Assembly (NCBI RefSeq): GCF_011759605.1
Contig: NZ_JAAOYX010000003.1
Span: 608,107 to 672,106, forward strand
Length of the DNA stretch: 64,000 nt
Direction: 5' to 3'
Origin: Luteibacter sp. SG786
Lineage (GTDB): Bacteria; Pseudomonadota; Gammaproteobacteria; Xanthomonadales; Rhodanobacteraceae
Every line of letters begins with the position of its first letter. Within the stretch, counting starts at the first letter, position 1. The translations under genes and the position numbers were made by a program. The notes under the pieces are model-generated. The model made no database searches. It had not been told where the DNA came from and saw only the letters and a program-made list of their open reading frames with translations. Below are positions 8,945 to 19,093 of the stretch, in pieces.

Positions 8945-10306
8945 ATGAAATGCTTCAAAGCTTACGATATTCGAGGCCGTGTGCCTGACGAACTGAATGA
9001 GGATATTGCCTACCGTCTGGGGCGTGCCTTTGCGCGAACGGTTGGGAAAGGCGTTGTGGTCGTAGGTTTCGATATCCGTCGTGATAGCGCCAGCTTCGCA
9101 GCCGCAATCGCGAGAGGGCTCAACGACGAAGGTAGGGATGTGGTCGATATCGGCCTCTGCGGCACGGAAGAAGTCTACTTCCAAACGTTCCACCGCAATG
9201 TCGCTGGCGGAATCATGGTCACCGCCAGCCACAATCCCATTGATTACAACGGCATGAAGCTAGTGCGCGAAGGTGCGCGGCCGATCAGTGGCGACACCGG
9301 CCTGCGTGATATCGAGCGGATGGTGGAGGGCGGCGATTTTGGCCAGCCCGCGGTCTCTCGTGGTTCGATCAGTAGGGAGCACGATAAGTCGGCTTATATC
9401 CGTCACCTGTTGAGTTATATCGATGTGGCTTCACTGAAGCCTCTCAAGATCGTCGTCAATGCCGGCAACGGCGGAGCGGGTGTCGTCGTCGACCTGCTCG
9501 AGGAACACCTCCCGTTCGAATTTGTTCGGGTGAACCACGAGCCTGACAGCAGTTTTCCAAACGGAATCCCAAATCCATTGCTGCCGGAGAACCGCGACGT
9601 CACCGCGAACGCGGTTCGCGAGCACGGTGCCGATTTCGGTATCGCCTGGGACGGTGATTTCGACCGCTGCTTCCTTTTTGATGCGGCGGGAGAGTTCATC
9701 GAGGGTTACTACATTGTTGGCCTGCTGGCGGCACAGCTTCTCGAGAAGCATCCCGGAGCGAAGATCATTCATGACCCCCGTCTGACCTGGAACACCATCG
9801 ACATGGTGAATGCCGCTGGTGGCATTCCGGTCGAAAGCAAAACGGGCCATGCCTTCATCAAGGAGCGCATGCGTGCCGAAGATGCCATCTACGGTGGAGA
9901 GATGAGTGCTCACCATTACTTCCGCGAGTTCGCTTATTGCGATTCGGGGATGATTCCATGGTTGCTGGTGGCAGAGCGGTTATCGATTAGCGGCCGTAGT
10001 CTCACTCAGATGCTTGCCGAGCGCATGGCGGCGTATCCGTGCAGTGGCGAGATCAACTTCGTCGTTCAAGACGCCAATGCGACCGTGGCTCGGGTGCTCG
10101 AGTTTTACGCGAACGAGATGCCAGAACTCGACTATGTGGATGGGGTCAGCGCGGTATTCCCGGGTTGGCGATTCAACCTGCGTTCGTCCAATACCGAGCC
10201 GTTGCTTCGACTGAACGTTGAATCACGTGGCGACGCGGAACTGATGCAGGCAAAGACGAGTGAGATTTCGGCGTTGATCGCTGCGTCGTCGCAGGGTAGC
10301 TATTGA
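8945..10306 (+). CDS. manB: Phosphomannomutase/phosphoglucomutase
   Basis: A 453-residue alpha-D-phosphohexomutase. '[11 protein letters not shown]' holds the phospho-serine (S95), 'DGDFDRC' (about 240) is the Mg-binding loop, '[10 protein letters not shown]' the sugar-binding loop and '[12 protein letters not shown]' the phosphate-binding loop. It converts mannose-6-P to mannose-1-P (and glucose-6-P to glucose-1-P), feeding GDP-mannose and dTDP-rhamnose. It corresponds to XanA of Xanthomonas. It converges on manC, its pathway partner, across a 232-base spacer. Confidence 0.93.
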   Translation: MKCFKAYDIRGRVPDELNEDIAYRLGRAFARTVGKGVVVVGFDIRRDSASFAAAIARGLNDEGRDVVDIGLCGTEEVYFQTFHRNVAGGIMVTASHNPIDYNGMKLVREGARPISGDTGLRDIERMVEGGDFGQPAVSRGSISREHDKSAYIRHLLSYIDVASLKPLKIVVNAGNGGAGVVVDLLEEHLPFEFVRVNHEPDSSFPNGIPNPLLPENRDVTANAVREHGADFGIAWDGDFDRCFLFDAAGEFIEGYYIVGLLAAQLLEKHPGAKIIHDPRLTWNTIDMVNAAGGIPVESKTGHAFIKERMRAEDAIYGGEMSAHHYFREFAYCDSGMIPWLLVAERLSISGRSLTQMLAERMAAYPCSGEINFVVQDANATVARVLEFYANEMPELDYVDGVSAVFPGWRFNLRSSNTEPLLRLNVESRGDAELMQAKTSEISALIAASSQGSY

Positions 10307-10501
10307 ATGGTCTCGGCCGATGGTGCCATGGGGTCCAGTCGCCTCCATGAGCTGGATGGCATGAGGGCCATTGCCGCACCGGCATGATCCATATCGACGG
10401 AAATCCTCGTCAACGCGGCCTTCATGGCCTTGTCTCATCCCTTACCCGCCGGTTCATCGAACTCTAGGGGAAGCGAAGACTCATGCCGAGGGGCCTGGCT
10501 G

Positions 10502-10530
10502 GACCTGGCCGCACCGAGGGCGGCCAGGTC
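10502..10530 (-). terminator. Hairpin downstream of manC, weak terminator candidate
   Basis: GACCTGGCCGC (10502-10512) pairs with GCGGCCAGGTC (10520-10530), an 11-bp GC-rich stem with a seven-base loop. No T run follows on either strand, so it may be an mRNA-stabilising hairpin. Nothing else was seen in the manB-manC spacer (10307-10538). Confidence 0.45.
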
Positions 10531-10538
10531 GGGACGGC

Positions 10539-11951
10539 TCAGGCGCGTCCGTAGACGTCGTCGAAGCGCACGATGTCGTCTTCGCCGAGGTAGCTTCCTG
10601 ACTGGACTTCGATGAGTTCGACGGGCACCTTTCCGGGATTGCGCAGGCGGTGACGGCTACCAAGCGGCAGGTAGGTGCTCTGGTTCTCTGCGAGCAGGAA
10701 CACTTTATCGTCGCAGGTGACTTCGGCGACACCCTTGACCACGATCCAATGCTCGGCACGATGATGATGCATCTGCAGGCTGAGCGCGGCACCGGGTTTC
10801 ACGACGATGCGCTTAACCTGGAAGCGATCTCCCGATTCGAGCGAATCGTAGCTGCCCCATGGGCGGCGGACGACACGATGAAGGTCATGTTCGCTGCGAC
10901 CGGCCGATTTCAGTTCGTCGACGATCTTCTTCACGTCCTGGGATGCATCGCGACGGGCCACGAGGGTGGCATCCGGGGTGGTGACCACTACGACGTCTTC
11001 GAGACCGAGCGTTGCCACGAGGTGGCGATTGTGAGACCGGATGAGCGAGCCCCTGGTATCGATGGCGATGACGTCTCCCTCGGTGTGGTTGCCGTTGCTG
11101 TCCTTGGTCGCCGCGAGCCAGAGCGCATCCCATGAGCCGATGTCGCTCCAGCCGCAGCTCACCGGCACGACCGCAGCACGCGAGGTTTTCTCCATGACCG
11201 CGTAATCTATCGAATCGCCAGGAGCCGCCGCGAAAGCCTCGGCATCGAGGCGGACGAAGTCGAGGTCGGTGTTGGCCTTCGTATAGGCTTCCTTGGCGGC
11301 CGCCAACATTTCCGGTGCATGTTGTGCGAGTTCTTCGAGGTAGATCGCCGCGCGAAACAGGAACATGCCCGAGTTCCAATCGTACTGGCCGCTTGCCAGG
11401 TACGACTCGGCGACCTCGAGCTTCGGCTTTTCGACGAACTGACTGACCCGATAGCTCTGGTTCTCCAACGCGTCGCCGCGCTGGATATAACCGAATCCCG
11501 TTTCGGCACGATCCGGGCGGATTCCAAAAGTCACTAGCCAGCCTTGATCGGCAAGCGGAAGGGCTTTTGCCACAGCCTCCGAGAACGAGCCGTCGTCACC
11601 AATCAGGTGGTCCGCGGGGAGCACCAGGATCAGCGCATCGGACGATTTCTCCAGCGCGCGAAGCGCCCCCACCGCGATCGCAGGAGCCGTGTTCTTGGCC
11701 ATGGGTTCAAGCAGGATGCTGGCATCGTTCAGGCCGAGTTCTTGCAACTGCTCAGCGGCAAGGAACCGATGATCGTCGGCAGCGACGACAATGGGCGCCA
11801 CGGTATCGGGCAGCCGGGATGCGCGAAGCAACGTCTGCTGGAAGAGGGTCTGGTCCCCGGTAAGGGAGAGGAACTGCTTTGGCAGATTACGCCGGGACAC
11901 CGGCCATAGGCGCGTACCACTGCCGCCGCTGAGGATCAAGGGAATAAGCAT
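10539..11951 (-). CDS. manC: Mannose-1-phosphate guanylyltransferase / mannose-6-phosphate isomerase
   Basis: A 470-residue bifunctional type II enzyme making GDP-mannose. 'LSGGSGTRLWPVSR' is the nucleotidyltransferase signature and 'VEKP' the sugar-binding motif. After about residue 330 a cupin domain follows ('RPWGSYDSLESGDRFQ', 'LQMHHHRAEHW') with the isomerase metal ligands. ATG 11951 has GGAG upstream; a GTG 21 bases earlier is less likely. It lies 17 bases after rfbD, the last gene of the rfbBACD operon. GDP-mannose is the substrate of gmd/rmd at 22031-23937. Corresponds to XanB. Confidence 0.95.
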   Translation of the reverse strand: MLIPLILSGGSGTRLWPVSRRNLPKQFLSLTGDQTLFQQTLLRASRLPDTVAPIVVAADDHRFLAAEQLQELGLNDASILLEPMAKNTAPAIAVGALRALEKSSDALILVLPADHLIGDDGSFSEAVAKALPLADQGWLVTFGIRPDRAETGFGYIQRGDALENQSYRVSQFVEKPKLEVAESYLASGQYDWNSGMFLFRAAIYLEELAQHAPEMLAAAKEAYTKANTDLDFVRLDAEAFAAAPGDSIDYAVMEKTSRAAVVPVSCGWSDIGSWDALWLAATKDSNGNHTEGDVIAIDTRGSLIRSHNRHLVATLGLEDVVVVTTPDATLVARRDASQDVKKIVDELKSAGRSEHDLHRVVRRPWGSYDSLESGDRFQVKRIVVKPGAALSLQMHHHRAEHWIVVKGVAEVTCDDKVFLLAENQSTYLPLGSRHRLRNPGKVPVELIEVQSGSYLGEDDIVRFDDVYGRA

Positions 11952-11968
11952 GAGTCGCTCCGTCGCAA

Positions 11969-12868
11969 TCACGGGTGAAGAGAATCAAGTACAGCGTCCA
12001 GCGCATACTGCCAATCGGCGAGTCGATAGTCGAACGTGCGCTCGAACTTCGACGGGTCCAGGACAGAATAGGCTGGCCGGCGGGCAGATGTGGGGAATTC
12101 GCTCGTGCTCACTGGTTCCAGACGGGGCATCCGGTCAAGCAGCCCGCGACTGACGGCTCCCTCGAAGATCGCCCTGGCAAAGCCATGCCACGTGGTCTGG
12201 CCATGACAGGTCACGTGGAAGGTACCTTCGAGCGATGGAGCGCTGGACTTGTCCTGCGTCTTCCGCCGCCTGAGCATGTGGTGGATGGCGCCGGCCACTA
12301 CCGCAGTCGTCGTTGGGGAGCCCATCTGGTCATCCACGACACGAAGCGCGTCGCGTTCCCTGGCCAGTCTCAGCATGGTGACGAAGAAATTGCGGCCGGC
12401 GGGACCGTATAGCCACGACGTTCGCAGGATGGCATGGGATGCGCCGCTTTCCCTCAGTCGTTGTTCGCCGATGGCCTTGCTCCGGCCATACGAGTTGATC
12501 GGGGCGATAGGGGTGTCTTCCGTGTAAGGCCGGGACGCCGTTCCGTCGAATACGTAGTCCGTCGAGACATGCAGGACAAAAGCTCCGTGCTGGAAAGCCC
12601 ACCGCCCCATCTCGCCTACGGAATGCGCATTGACGGCCAACGCGGTCTCTTCGTCGCTTTCGGCGGCGTCGACGGCCGTGTAGGCGGCTGTGTTGACGAT
12701 GATGTTGGGCACTATCTTGTCGAGCGCTGGTGCTATCTCATCCGGGCGGCTCAGGTCCAGGTGCGGAAGTATGTCTCCCGCGCGCCCCGAGAAAAGGGTT
12801 TCCGGGGGCAGAATTGCCCTCAACGCAGCCGCGAGCTGCCCATTCGCACCTGTGACGAGGACCGTCAC
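11969..12868 (-). CDS. rfbD: dTDP-4-dehydrorhamnose reductase
   Basis: A 299-residue SDR enzyme, last step of dTDP-L-rhamnose synthesis (NAD(P)H reduction of dTDP-4-keto-L-rhamnose). 'VLVTGANGQLA' is the Rossmann glycine motif, 'STDYVFDG' and 'YGRSKAIGE' (YxxxK) are catalytic, and 'RTSWLYG' is family-typical. It overlaps rfbC by four bases and is followed by manC. Confidence 0.95.
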   Translation of the reverse strand: MTVLVTGANGQLAAALRAILPPETLFSGRAGDILPHLDLSRPDEIAPALDKIVPNIIVNTAAYTAVDAAESDEETALAVNAHSVGEMGRWAFQHGAFVLHVSTDYVFDGTASRPYTEDTPIAPINSYGRSKAIGEQRLRESGASHAILRTSWLYGPAGRNFFVTMLRLARERDALRVVDDQMGSPTTTAVVAGAIHHMLRRRKTQDKSSAPSLEGTFHVTCHGQTTWHGFARAIFEGAVSRGLLDRMPRLEPVSTSEFPTSARRPAYSVLDPSKFERTFDYRLADWQYALDAVLDSLHP

Positions 12869-13425
12869 GTCGACACGTTCGGGAGGCGCTCCCGCGGGAT
12901 ATCGGCCAGTAACGGAGCGTCCATGTCCTTACGCGACAGCAACGGCTCGCTGATGGGCCAGTCGATGCCAATCGCTGGGTCGTCCCAGCGAATGGCGGCG
13001 TCGGCGGCCGGATCGTATAGCGTCGTGCACTGGTACATGAATGTGGCCGCATCGGAAACGACGCAGAAACCGTGCGCATATCCAGGCGGGATCCAGAAAT
13101 GGCGCTTGTTCACCGACGACAGCATGGCGGCGACCCATTTTCCGAAGGTTTCGGATGCTGGGCGGATGTCAACTGCGACGTCGTACACTTCGCCCTCGAG
13201 AACGGTGACGAGCTTCCCTTGCGGATGCGGCTGCTGGTAGTGCAGGCCTCGTAACACGCCACGAGTGGAGCGCGAAATATTCGTCTGTACGAAAGAAGCG
13301 TCGATCCCGATGTCGGCGAACTTGGCTTGATGAAAGCTCTCGAAGAAAAATCCCCGGTCATCGCCGTGGACGACCGGATCGATGACAAGGACACCTTCGA
13401 GCGATGTCTTGGTTACTTTGATCAT
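12865..13425 (-). CDS. rfbC: dTDP-4-dehydrorhamnose 3,5-epimerase
   Basis: A 186-residue cupin-type epimerase, third step of dTDP-L-rhamnose synthesis. '[11 protein letters not shown]', '[16 protein letters not shown]' (catalytic His) and '[15 protein letters not shown]' are all family signatures. Normal length. It overlaps rfbA (upstream) and rfbD (downstream) by four bases each, showing tight translational coupling. Confidence 0.96.
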   Translation of the reverse strand: MIKVTKTSLEGVLVIDPVVHGDDRGFFFESFHQAKFADIGIDASFVQTNISRSTRGVLRGLHYQQPHPQGKLVTVLEGEVYDVAVDIRPASETFGKWVAAMLSSVNKRHFWIPPGYAHGFCVVSDAATFMYQCTTLYDPAADAAIRWDDPAIGIDWPISEPLLSRKDMDAPLLADIPRERLPNVST

Positions 13426-14300
13426 GTGTTACCGATCTTGGCCAGCCTGCGAAGGTATTCGCCGTAGCCCGTTTTGCCCAGTGTCGACGCGATGCGGAGA
13501 ACCTGTTCCGCATCGATCCATCCATTGTGGAAGGCGATTTCTTCGATGCAGCAGACCTTGAGGCCCTGTCGCTTCTCGATGGTTTGGATATACATCCCCG
13601 CTTCCATGAGCGAATCGTGCGTTCCCGTATCCAGCCAAGCGAACCCGCGTCCGAGGCGTTCAAGCTGGAGCTTGCCCTCCGCGAGATAGCGCATGTTGAG
13701 GTCGGTGATCTCAAGCTCACCGCGAGCGGACGGCTTCAGATCGGCCGCGATATCGGATGCCCGGCCATCGTAGAAGTAAAGACCCGTCACCGCGAAGTTG
13801 GACTTCGGCGTGGAGGGCTTTTCCTCCAGGCCAACCACCTTGCCTGCGGCGTCGAATTCGGCGACACCGTAACGCTCCGGATCGCTCACCCAATAGCCGA
13901 AAACGGTAGCACCCTCGGTGCGAGCCGCTGCGCGCCTGAGGTGATCGGTCAATCCGTGTCCGTAGAAGATATTGTCGCCGAGGACCAGGCAACTGGGCTG
14001 TCCACCGATAAATTCCCGGCCGATCAGGAATGCCTGGGCAAGGCCATCCGGCGACGGTTGTATCGCATAACTGATGTTGACGCCCCACTGCGAGCCATCG
14101 CCCAGGAGGCGCTGGAACATCGATTGCTCATGGGGCGTATTGATGATCAGGATGTCCCGGATGCCCGCCAACATGAGCGTTGCAAGCGGGTAATAGATCA
14201 TCGGCTTGTCGTAGACAGGCAGGAGCTGCTTGCTCACGCCTTGCGTGATCGGATAGAGGCGGGTGCCGGATCCGCCGGCGAGGACGATGCCCCGAGTCAT
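13422..14300 (-). CDS. rfbA: Glucose-1-phosphate thymidylyltransferase
   Basis: A 292-residue enzyme, first step of dTDP-L-rhamnose synthesis (dTTP plus glucose-1-P). '[20 protein letters not shown]' is the nucleotidyltransferase signature, '[10 protein letters not shown]' the sugar-1-P loop, 'VVGLEEKP' the sugar ring motif. ATG 14300 is chosen since the family begins right before GIVLAGG; an in-frame extension upstream runs into rfbB. It overlaps rfbB by four bases. Confidence 0.96.
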   Translation of the reverse strand: MTRGIVLAGGSGTRLYPITQGVSKQLLPVYDKPMIYYPLATLMLAGIRDILIINTPHEQSMFQRLLGDGSQWGVNISYAIQPSPDGLAQAFLIGREFIGGQPSCLVLGDNIFYGHGLTDHLRRAAARTEGATVFGYWVSDPERYGVAEFDAAGKVVGLEEKPSTPKSNFAVTGLYFYDGRASDIAADLKPSARGELEITDLNMRYLAEGKLQLERLGRGFAWLDTGTHDSLMEAGMYIQTIEKRQGLKVCCIEEIAFHNGWIDAEQVLRIASTLGKTGYGEYLRRLAKIGNT

Positions 14301-15364
14301 GCGCCGAGTCGCTCCATACGGTAAGAGCCGTCGAGGACGCGCTTGGTCCATTCGCCGTTATCAAGGTACCACTTGACGGTATCTCTCAAGCCCTGCTCGA
14401 AGGTATGGGCCGGACGCCAGCCGAGCTCGTGCTGGATCTTGGAAGCATCGATGGCGTACCGCTTGTCGTGGCCGGGCCGGTCGCGGACGAATTCGATCTG
14501 GGACTCCCGGGCGATTCCGTCCGTGCGCGGTGTCAGCTCGTCAAGCACGGCGCAGATGGCCCTGACGACATCTATGTTCCGGCGCTCGGAGTCGCCACCC
14601 ACGTTGTAGGTCTCTCCGGGTGTTCCCGCTTCCAGCACGCGTTCGATCGCTTCGCAGTGATCTCCGACATGCAGCCAGTCGCGTACGTTGCTGCCGTCAC
14701 CGTAGACCGGTAGCGAATCGCCAGCCAGCGCCCGGTTGATTGTCAGCGGAATGAGCTTCTCCGGAAACTGGAACGGCCCGTAATTGTTGGAACAATTTGT
14801 CGTCAGGACGGGGAGGCCGTACGTATGGTGGAACGCGCGCACTAGGTGGTCCGAAGCGGCCTTCGAGGCCGAGTAAGGACTGTTGGGCGCATAGGGCGTC
14901 GTCTCCGTGAACTTGCCGCTGTCGCCCAGCGATCCGTAGACCTCGTCGGTCGACACGTGCAGGAAACGGAACTGCGCCCGAGCCTCGGGCGCAAGGGACA
15001 ACCAGTAATCCCTGCAAGCCTCTAGCAGGGAGAGCGTGCCGACGACATTGGTTTCGATAAACGCCGCCGGTCCATCGATGGAACGATCGACGTGCGACTC
15101 GGCCGCGAAATTGATGACCGCGGTAGGCTGTTCCTCGCGGAGAAGCGTCAGCATCAACGCGCGATCGCCGATGTCCCCTTGCACGAATCGATACTGGCGC
15201 TGTCCTGCGATCGAGGCCAGCGTATCTGGGTTGCCCGCATAGGTCAGCTTGTCGACGTTTAGCACGCGGCGGGAGGCAGCGACGGCGCGGAGGACGAAGT
15301 TGCCACCGATGAAGCCAGCACCGCCGGTAACCAGCAGACGCGTGTGAGCCGCAGTTGAATCCAT
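14297..15364 (-). CDS. rfbB: dTDP-glucose 4,6-dehydratase
   Basis: A 355-residue extended SDR enzyme, second step of the dTDP-L-rhamnose pathway and the leading gene of rfbBACD-manC. '[15 protein letters not shown]' binds NAD+, 'STDEVYGSL' and '[10 protein letters not shown]' hold the catalytic Thr, Asp/Glu and Tyr-Lys, and '[15 protein letters not shown]' is typical of RfbB. GAGGA precedes the ATG. The gene is divergent from metB across a 356-base spacer. Confidence 0.96.
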   Translation of the reverse strand: MDSTAAHTRLLVTGGAGFIGGNFVLRAVAASRRVLNVDKLTYAGNPDTLASIAGQRQYRFVQGDIGDRALMLTLLREEQPTAVINFAAESHVDRSIDGPAAFIETNVVGTLSLLEACRDYWLSLAPEARAQFRFLHVSTDEVYGSLGDSGKFTETTPYAPNSPYSASKAASDHLVRAFHHTYGLPVLTTNCSNNYGPFQFPEKLIPLTINRALAGDSLPVYGDGSNVRDWLHVGDHCEAIERVLEAGTPGETYNVGGDSERRNIDVVRAICAVLDELTPRTDGIARESQIEFVRDRPGHDKRYAIDASKIQHELGWRPAHTFEQGLRDTVKWYLDNGEWTKRVLDGSYRMERLGA

Positions 15365-15720
15365 GCATGTTCCTCTTGACGATTGTCGGTGTCGCTGCCC
15401 GCGCCGACGCTAGCCCATCATGATGCACGGGAATAGCGCCCGTACCAAGCACATTACCTAAACGCTCGTTTCCCGAAACTTCGCCTTAAGGCTAGTTGGG
15501 AGGCAGGGCAGGCGGCTTTAGGATATCCCCGCAGAAGAGTTGCTATATCTAGCTAAGTGAATGATAATTAAGGGATAAAGTTGATCGCCACTGTTCGGTG
15601 AGCGCCCGGCGGCAGGTAATCTGAATGGTTTGGCGCCCATGGGTCACCTCGGGCTGGCTGTAGCGGTAAGATATCAGGCTTTGCCCGGCCCTCCGGGCGG
15701 TAATTCAAGCTGGATGCCCC
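15365..15720. other. 356-base divergent regulatory spacer between rfbB and metB
   Basis: No gene is seen. The middle (about 15535-15590) is clearly AT-richer than its surroundings and holds the best promoter match. Roughly 145 bases lie between the presumed start of transcription and the metB ATG, a long leader with several GC-rich segments. I looked for a SAM-I riboswitch core and for tandem met boxes (AGACGTCT) and found neither. Confidence 0.55.
15540..15568 (+). promoter_or_regulatory. Candidate sigma-70 promoter of metB
   Basis: TTGCTA (15540-15545) and GATAAT (15563-15568) are spaced by 17 bases, matching the consensus at four and five of six positions, in a local AT-rich patch. Confidence 0.5.
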
Positions 15721-16887
15721 ATGAAGAAGAAAACGCGATCGACCGACCTCGACCTCGCTACGCGTGTCATCCATGCGGGGCAGGCTCCCGACCCTTCGAC
15801 GGGAGCCATCATGCAGCCAATCTACGCCACCTCGACCTATGTTCAGGAAAGCCCTGGCCGCCATAAGGGCTACGAGTACTCGCGTACCCAGAACCCGACG
15901 CGCGGTGCCTACGAGCGTTGCGTCGCCGATCTGGAGGGCGGGGATGCCGGATTCGCGTTTGGTTCCGGCCTGGCCGCAGCGGCCACGGTCCTGGAACTGT
16001 TGGACAGCGGTGACCATGTCATAGCCATGGATGATCTCTACGGGGGCACGTATCGTCTGTTCGAGCGGGTTCGCCGCCGCTCCGCCGGCCTCGATTTCAC
16101 CTTCGTCGACCTCAATGACCTGGCCGCCCTCAAGGTGGCCCTCAAGCCGACCAGCCGGATGATCTGGCTCGAGACGCCGACCAACCCCATGCTCAGGCTG
16201 GCGGATATTGGCAAGCTCGCCGCATTCGCGCGCAAGCATGGCTTGCTGCTGGTGGTCGACAACACGTTCTCGTCGCCCATCCTGCAGCGGCCGATCGAGC
16301 AGGGTGCCGACCTCGTGCTGCACTCGGCCACGAAGTACCTAAACGGCCATTCGGACATGGTGGGCGGCATCGTCGTGACGGCCACGGCCGAGCTCTCGGA
16401 GCGCATGGCGTTCCTCCAGAATTCGATCGGTGCCATTGCAGGGCCATTCGATGCCTTCCTTGCCCTGCGCGGCCTCAAAACTCTCAGCCTGCGCATGAAG
16501 GCCCATTGCGCCAATGCGATGGATCTCGCCAAGTGGCTGGACAAGCATCCCGCGGTCAACCGGGTGATCTACCCAGGACTCAAGTCGCATCCCCAGCACG
16601 CGTTGGCGCAGCGACAGATGGACGGATTCGGCGGAATCATCTCAGTGGAAGTCTCAGGAGGCCTGCGGAAAGCCCGGCGCGTTCTCGAGCGCTGCGAACT
16701 GTTCGCGCTCGCCGAATCGCTGGGTGGTGTCGAAAGCCTGATCGAGCATCCCGGGATGATGACGCACGCCTCGATCCCGGCGGCCAACCGTAAGCGGTTG
16801 GGCATAAGCGACGGTCTGATCAGGCTGTCGGTAGGTGTGGAACACGTGGAAGACCTGCGTCGGGAATTGGCGGCTGCCTTAGCGTGA
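15721..16887 (+). CDS. metB: Cystathionine gamma-lyase/gamma-synthase (Cys/Met metabolism PLP enzyme)
   Basis: A 388-residue fold-type I PLP enzyme. 'LHSATKYLNGH' holds the PLP lysine (K205), 'YEYSRTQNPTR' the cofactor phosphate contacts, and 'DNTFSSP' and 'RLSVGVE' are family motifs. Sequence alone does not separate gamma-synthase (cysteine to cystathionine) from gamma-lyase (cystathionine to cysteine). The cystathionine beta-synthase at 2543 favours a lyase role. This is the conserved left border gene of the LPS locus, as in Xanthomonas. Its stop overlaps the GTG of the first glycosyltransferase, so the LPS genes may be read from the metB promoter. Confidence 0.9.
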   Translation: MKKKTRSTDLDLATRVIHAGQAPDPSTGAIMQPIYATSTYVQESPGRHKGYEYSRTQNPTRGAYERCVADLEGGDAGFAFGSGLAAAATVLELLDSGDHVIAMDDLYGGTYRLFERVRRRSAGLDFTFVDLNDLAALKVALKPTSRMIWLETPTNPMLRLADIGKLAAFARKHGLLLVVDNTFSSPILQRPIEQGADLVLHSATKYLNGHSDMVGGIVVTATAELSERMAFLQNSIGAIAGPFDAFLALRGLKTLSLRMKAHCANAMDLAKWLDKHPAVNRVIYPGLKSHPQHALAQRQMDGFGGIISVEVSGGLRKARRVLERCELFALAESLGGVESLIEHPGMMTHASIPAANRKRLGISDGLIRLSVGVEHVEDLRRELAAALA

Positions 16888-18302
16888 GGCTCGAAATGGT
16901 CACGTCGCGACATCCGATGAGCGGTGGCGCCAAGGGACGCAGCAGGGCGGTGGCTCTTTTGCGTTCCCTGACTCATGCAGGGGGTCATCCAGTCGTCCGT
17001 CGTCTCTATGCTCTTGTTCCGCTTCGCTGGAAGGATGCGCTGCGTGCGCGCCTCATAGCGGCTGCCAGTGGCACGACTCATGGAGCGGTCGCATTGGCAG
17101 GCGACAGATCCGCGGCACCCAAGGCTCTTCCGCTGCGAGTGCCTGTCCCGGACAACGGTCGCGGTGTGAATCTCATCGGGTTCGCGCACGGGGCGCTGGG
17201 CCTGTCCGAGAATTTCCGGGCGCTCGCACGTGCGCTTCTCGCGGAGGGTTATGCTGTATCCCTGGTGGACGCGGGGGTTCTCGACGCCGTGCGAAACAGC
17301 GATCGCGCGGGAGATCTGACCCTGTCGTCCAGCGCTCCCTATCCGATCGACATTTTTTGCATCAATCCGGACCAGCTTGGCGCGGCGATGGAAGCCACGA
17401 GCGTGGCCCGCCGGCCGGACGCTTACCGGATCGGCTACTGGTTCTGGGAACTTGAAGCGATTCCGGCGGACTGGTTGCCGGCGCTGGACGACGTGGACGA
17501 AATCTGGGTCGCTTCGCCATTCGTACGCGATGCTTTCATGTCCGTAACGCGCAAACCGGTGACCTTGGTGCGCGTGCCGGTGGAGCCGCCTGTGCTGCCT
17601 GGGAGGGGCAAGGGCGAAGACGCCCCGTTCGGTTTCCTTTTCAGTTTCGACTTCCACTCCTATATCGCGCGGAAGAATCCCGCCGCCGTGATCGATGCGT
17701 TTACCCGCGCCTTCCCTCGAGGTGACGAAAACGTACGGCTGGTGATCAAGTCGAACAACGGCGAAGCCTTCCGGGAGCAGCTGTATGCGTTGCTCGCGCG
17801 GGCCGCAGGCGATCCGCGGGTGCGGGTCGTCGATGGGTACGTGCCGCGCGAGCAGATGCTTGATCTGCTCGATGCCGCCGAGGCCTACGTCTCGCTTCAT
17901 CGTTCGGAAGGCTTTGGCCTTGGCATGGCCGAGGCCATGGCCCTGGGCAAGGCCGTGATAGGTACGGGCTATTCGGGAAACCTCGAGTTCATGGATGCCG
18001 GGAATAGCCGGCTGGTCCGCTTCGAGATGGTGGCTGTCGGGCCGGGCGAATACATGCACGGAGAAGGATGTGCATGGGCCGAGCCGGACGTCGACCACGC
18101 GGCCGCGCTCATGCGCGAACTGGCAGCAGACCGCCAGGGTGCCGCCGAACTTGGACGGCGCGCAGCCGAAGAGATGAAGTCGCGGCACTCGATGAGTGTC
18201 GCCGGCCGGATCGCGGTCGAGCGCCTGAGCGCCGTTCGCCAGATGTTCCCCGTCGTGGCCGACATCCCCCATGCAGCCAATCACCTTGGGGCCAACCCAT
18301 GA
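16884..18302 (+). CDS. Family 4-type glycosyltransferase, first gene of the LPS locus
   Basis: A 472-residue GT-B glycosyltransferase. The C-terminal half carries the GT4 pattern: 'FDFHSYIARKNPAAVIDAF', then 'EQMLDLLDAAEAYVSLHRSE' and the donor-binding 'GFGLGMAEAMALGKAVIGTGYSGN' with its Glu residues. The N-terminal 100 residues are basic and poorly conserved. It starts at GTG 16884, overlapping the metB stop (GTGA), and overlaps wzm by four bases. The sugar is unknown; in this context rhamnose or mannose transfer from a GDP or dTDP donor is plausible. Confidence 0.85.
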   Translation: MRLEMVTSRHPMSGGAKGRSRAVALLRSLTHAGGHPVVRRLYALVPLRWKDALRARLIAAASGTTHGAVALAGDRSAAPKALPLRVPVPDNGRGVNLIGFAHGALGLSENFRALARALLAEGYAVSLVDAGVLDAVRNSDRAGDLTLSSSAPYPIDIFCINPDQLGAAMEATSVARRPDAYRIGYWFWELEAIPADWLPALDDVDEIWVASPFVRDAFMSVTRKPVTLVRVPVEPPVLPGRGKGEDAPFGFLFSFDFHSYIARKNPAAVIDAFTRAFPRGDENVRLVIKSNNGEAFREQLYALLARAAGDPRVRVVDGYVPREQMLDLLDAAEAYVSLHRSEGFGLGMAEAMALGKAVIGTGYSGNLEFMDAGNSRLVRFEMVAVGPGEYMHGEGCAWAEPDVDHAAALMRELAADRQGAAELGRRAAEEMKSRHSMSVAGRIAVERLSAVRQMFPVVADIPHAANHLGANP

Positions 18303-19093
18303 AAGACATGTTTCTAGCTGTCTGGCGCTATCGGCATTTCATCGTCTCGTCGATCCGCAACGACCTGCGCTCGCGCTTTGCGCGAAGCAAGCTTGGCGCG
18401 GTCTGGATGATCCTGCAGCCCCTTGCCCAGGTAGCCATCTACTCGCTGGTCCTTTCTCGCATCATGTCGGCGAAGTTGCCCGGTATCGATAACCGGTATG
18501 CCTATTCGCTCTATCTGCTCTCTGGCATGTTGGCGTGGTCGCTGTTCAGCGAGATCGTGTCCCGGTCGATCACCGTGTTCGTGGACAATGGCGGCCTGCT
18601 GAAAAAGATCGTCTTTCCGCGGGTATGCCTCCCGATCACCGTCGTGGGCTCGGCGTTGGTCAACAATCTGATGCTATTCCTCATGACCATCGTCGTGTTT
18701 GCCCTGCTGGGGCATCTTCCGACACTGGCCTTGCTGTGGGTGCCCGCACTCATGCTCAGCACGATCGCGCTGGGTCTCGGACTCGGTTTGCTGCTCGGCG
18801 TGCTCAACGTCTTCGTGCGCGACATCAATCAGGTCATGGTCGTCGTCCTCCAGCTCTGGTTCTGGCTGACTCCGATCGTCTACATGGTTTCGATCGTGCC
18901 GCCGCAGCTGATGTATGTCATGCGACTCAATCCGATGTATTGGATCGTTACCGAATATCAGGCCTTGCTCGTCTACGGACGGGCACCGGATCCGATGTCG
19001 CTCCTGCCGATCGGCGTCTCCGCACTGGTCCTTCTGATCCTAGGTCTTCTGCTGTTCCGCCGCGCGGCAACCGATATGGTGGATGTCCTGTGA
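18299..19093 (+). CDS. wzm: ABC-2 type polysaccharide export permease
   Basis: A 264-residue inner-membrane protein with six TM helices. 'NDLRSRFARSKLGAVWMILQPL' is the amphipathic N-terminal motif of ABC-2 polysaccharide exporters (Wzm/KpsM/TagG), and 'RDINQVMVVVLQLWFWLTPI' is also family-typical. It forms the channel with Wzt for undecaprenyl-PP-linked O-polysaccharide, so the O-antigen here is made by the ABC-dependent route. It overlaps the flanking genes by four bases on each side. Confidence 0.93.
   Translation: MKDMFLAVWRYRHFIVSSIRNDLRSRFARSKLGAVWMILQPLAQVAIYSLVLSRIMSAKLPGIDNRYAYSLYLLSGMLAWSLFSEIVSRSITVFVDNGGLLKKIVFPRVCLPITVVGSALVNNLMLFLMTIVVFALLGHLPTLALLWVPALMLSTIALGLGLGLLLGVLNVFVRDINQVMVVVLQLWFWLTPIVYMVSIVPPQLMYVMRLNPMYWIVTEYQALLVYGRAPDPMSLLPIGVSALVLLILGLLLFRRAATDMVDVL

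Noticed and set aside
15569-15720. SAM-I riboswitch upstream of metB
   Set aside because: The conserved core motifs of the class are not present.
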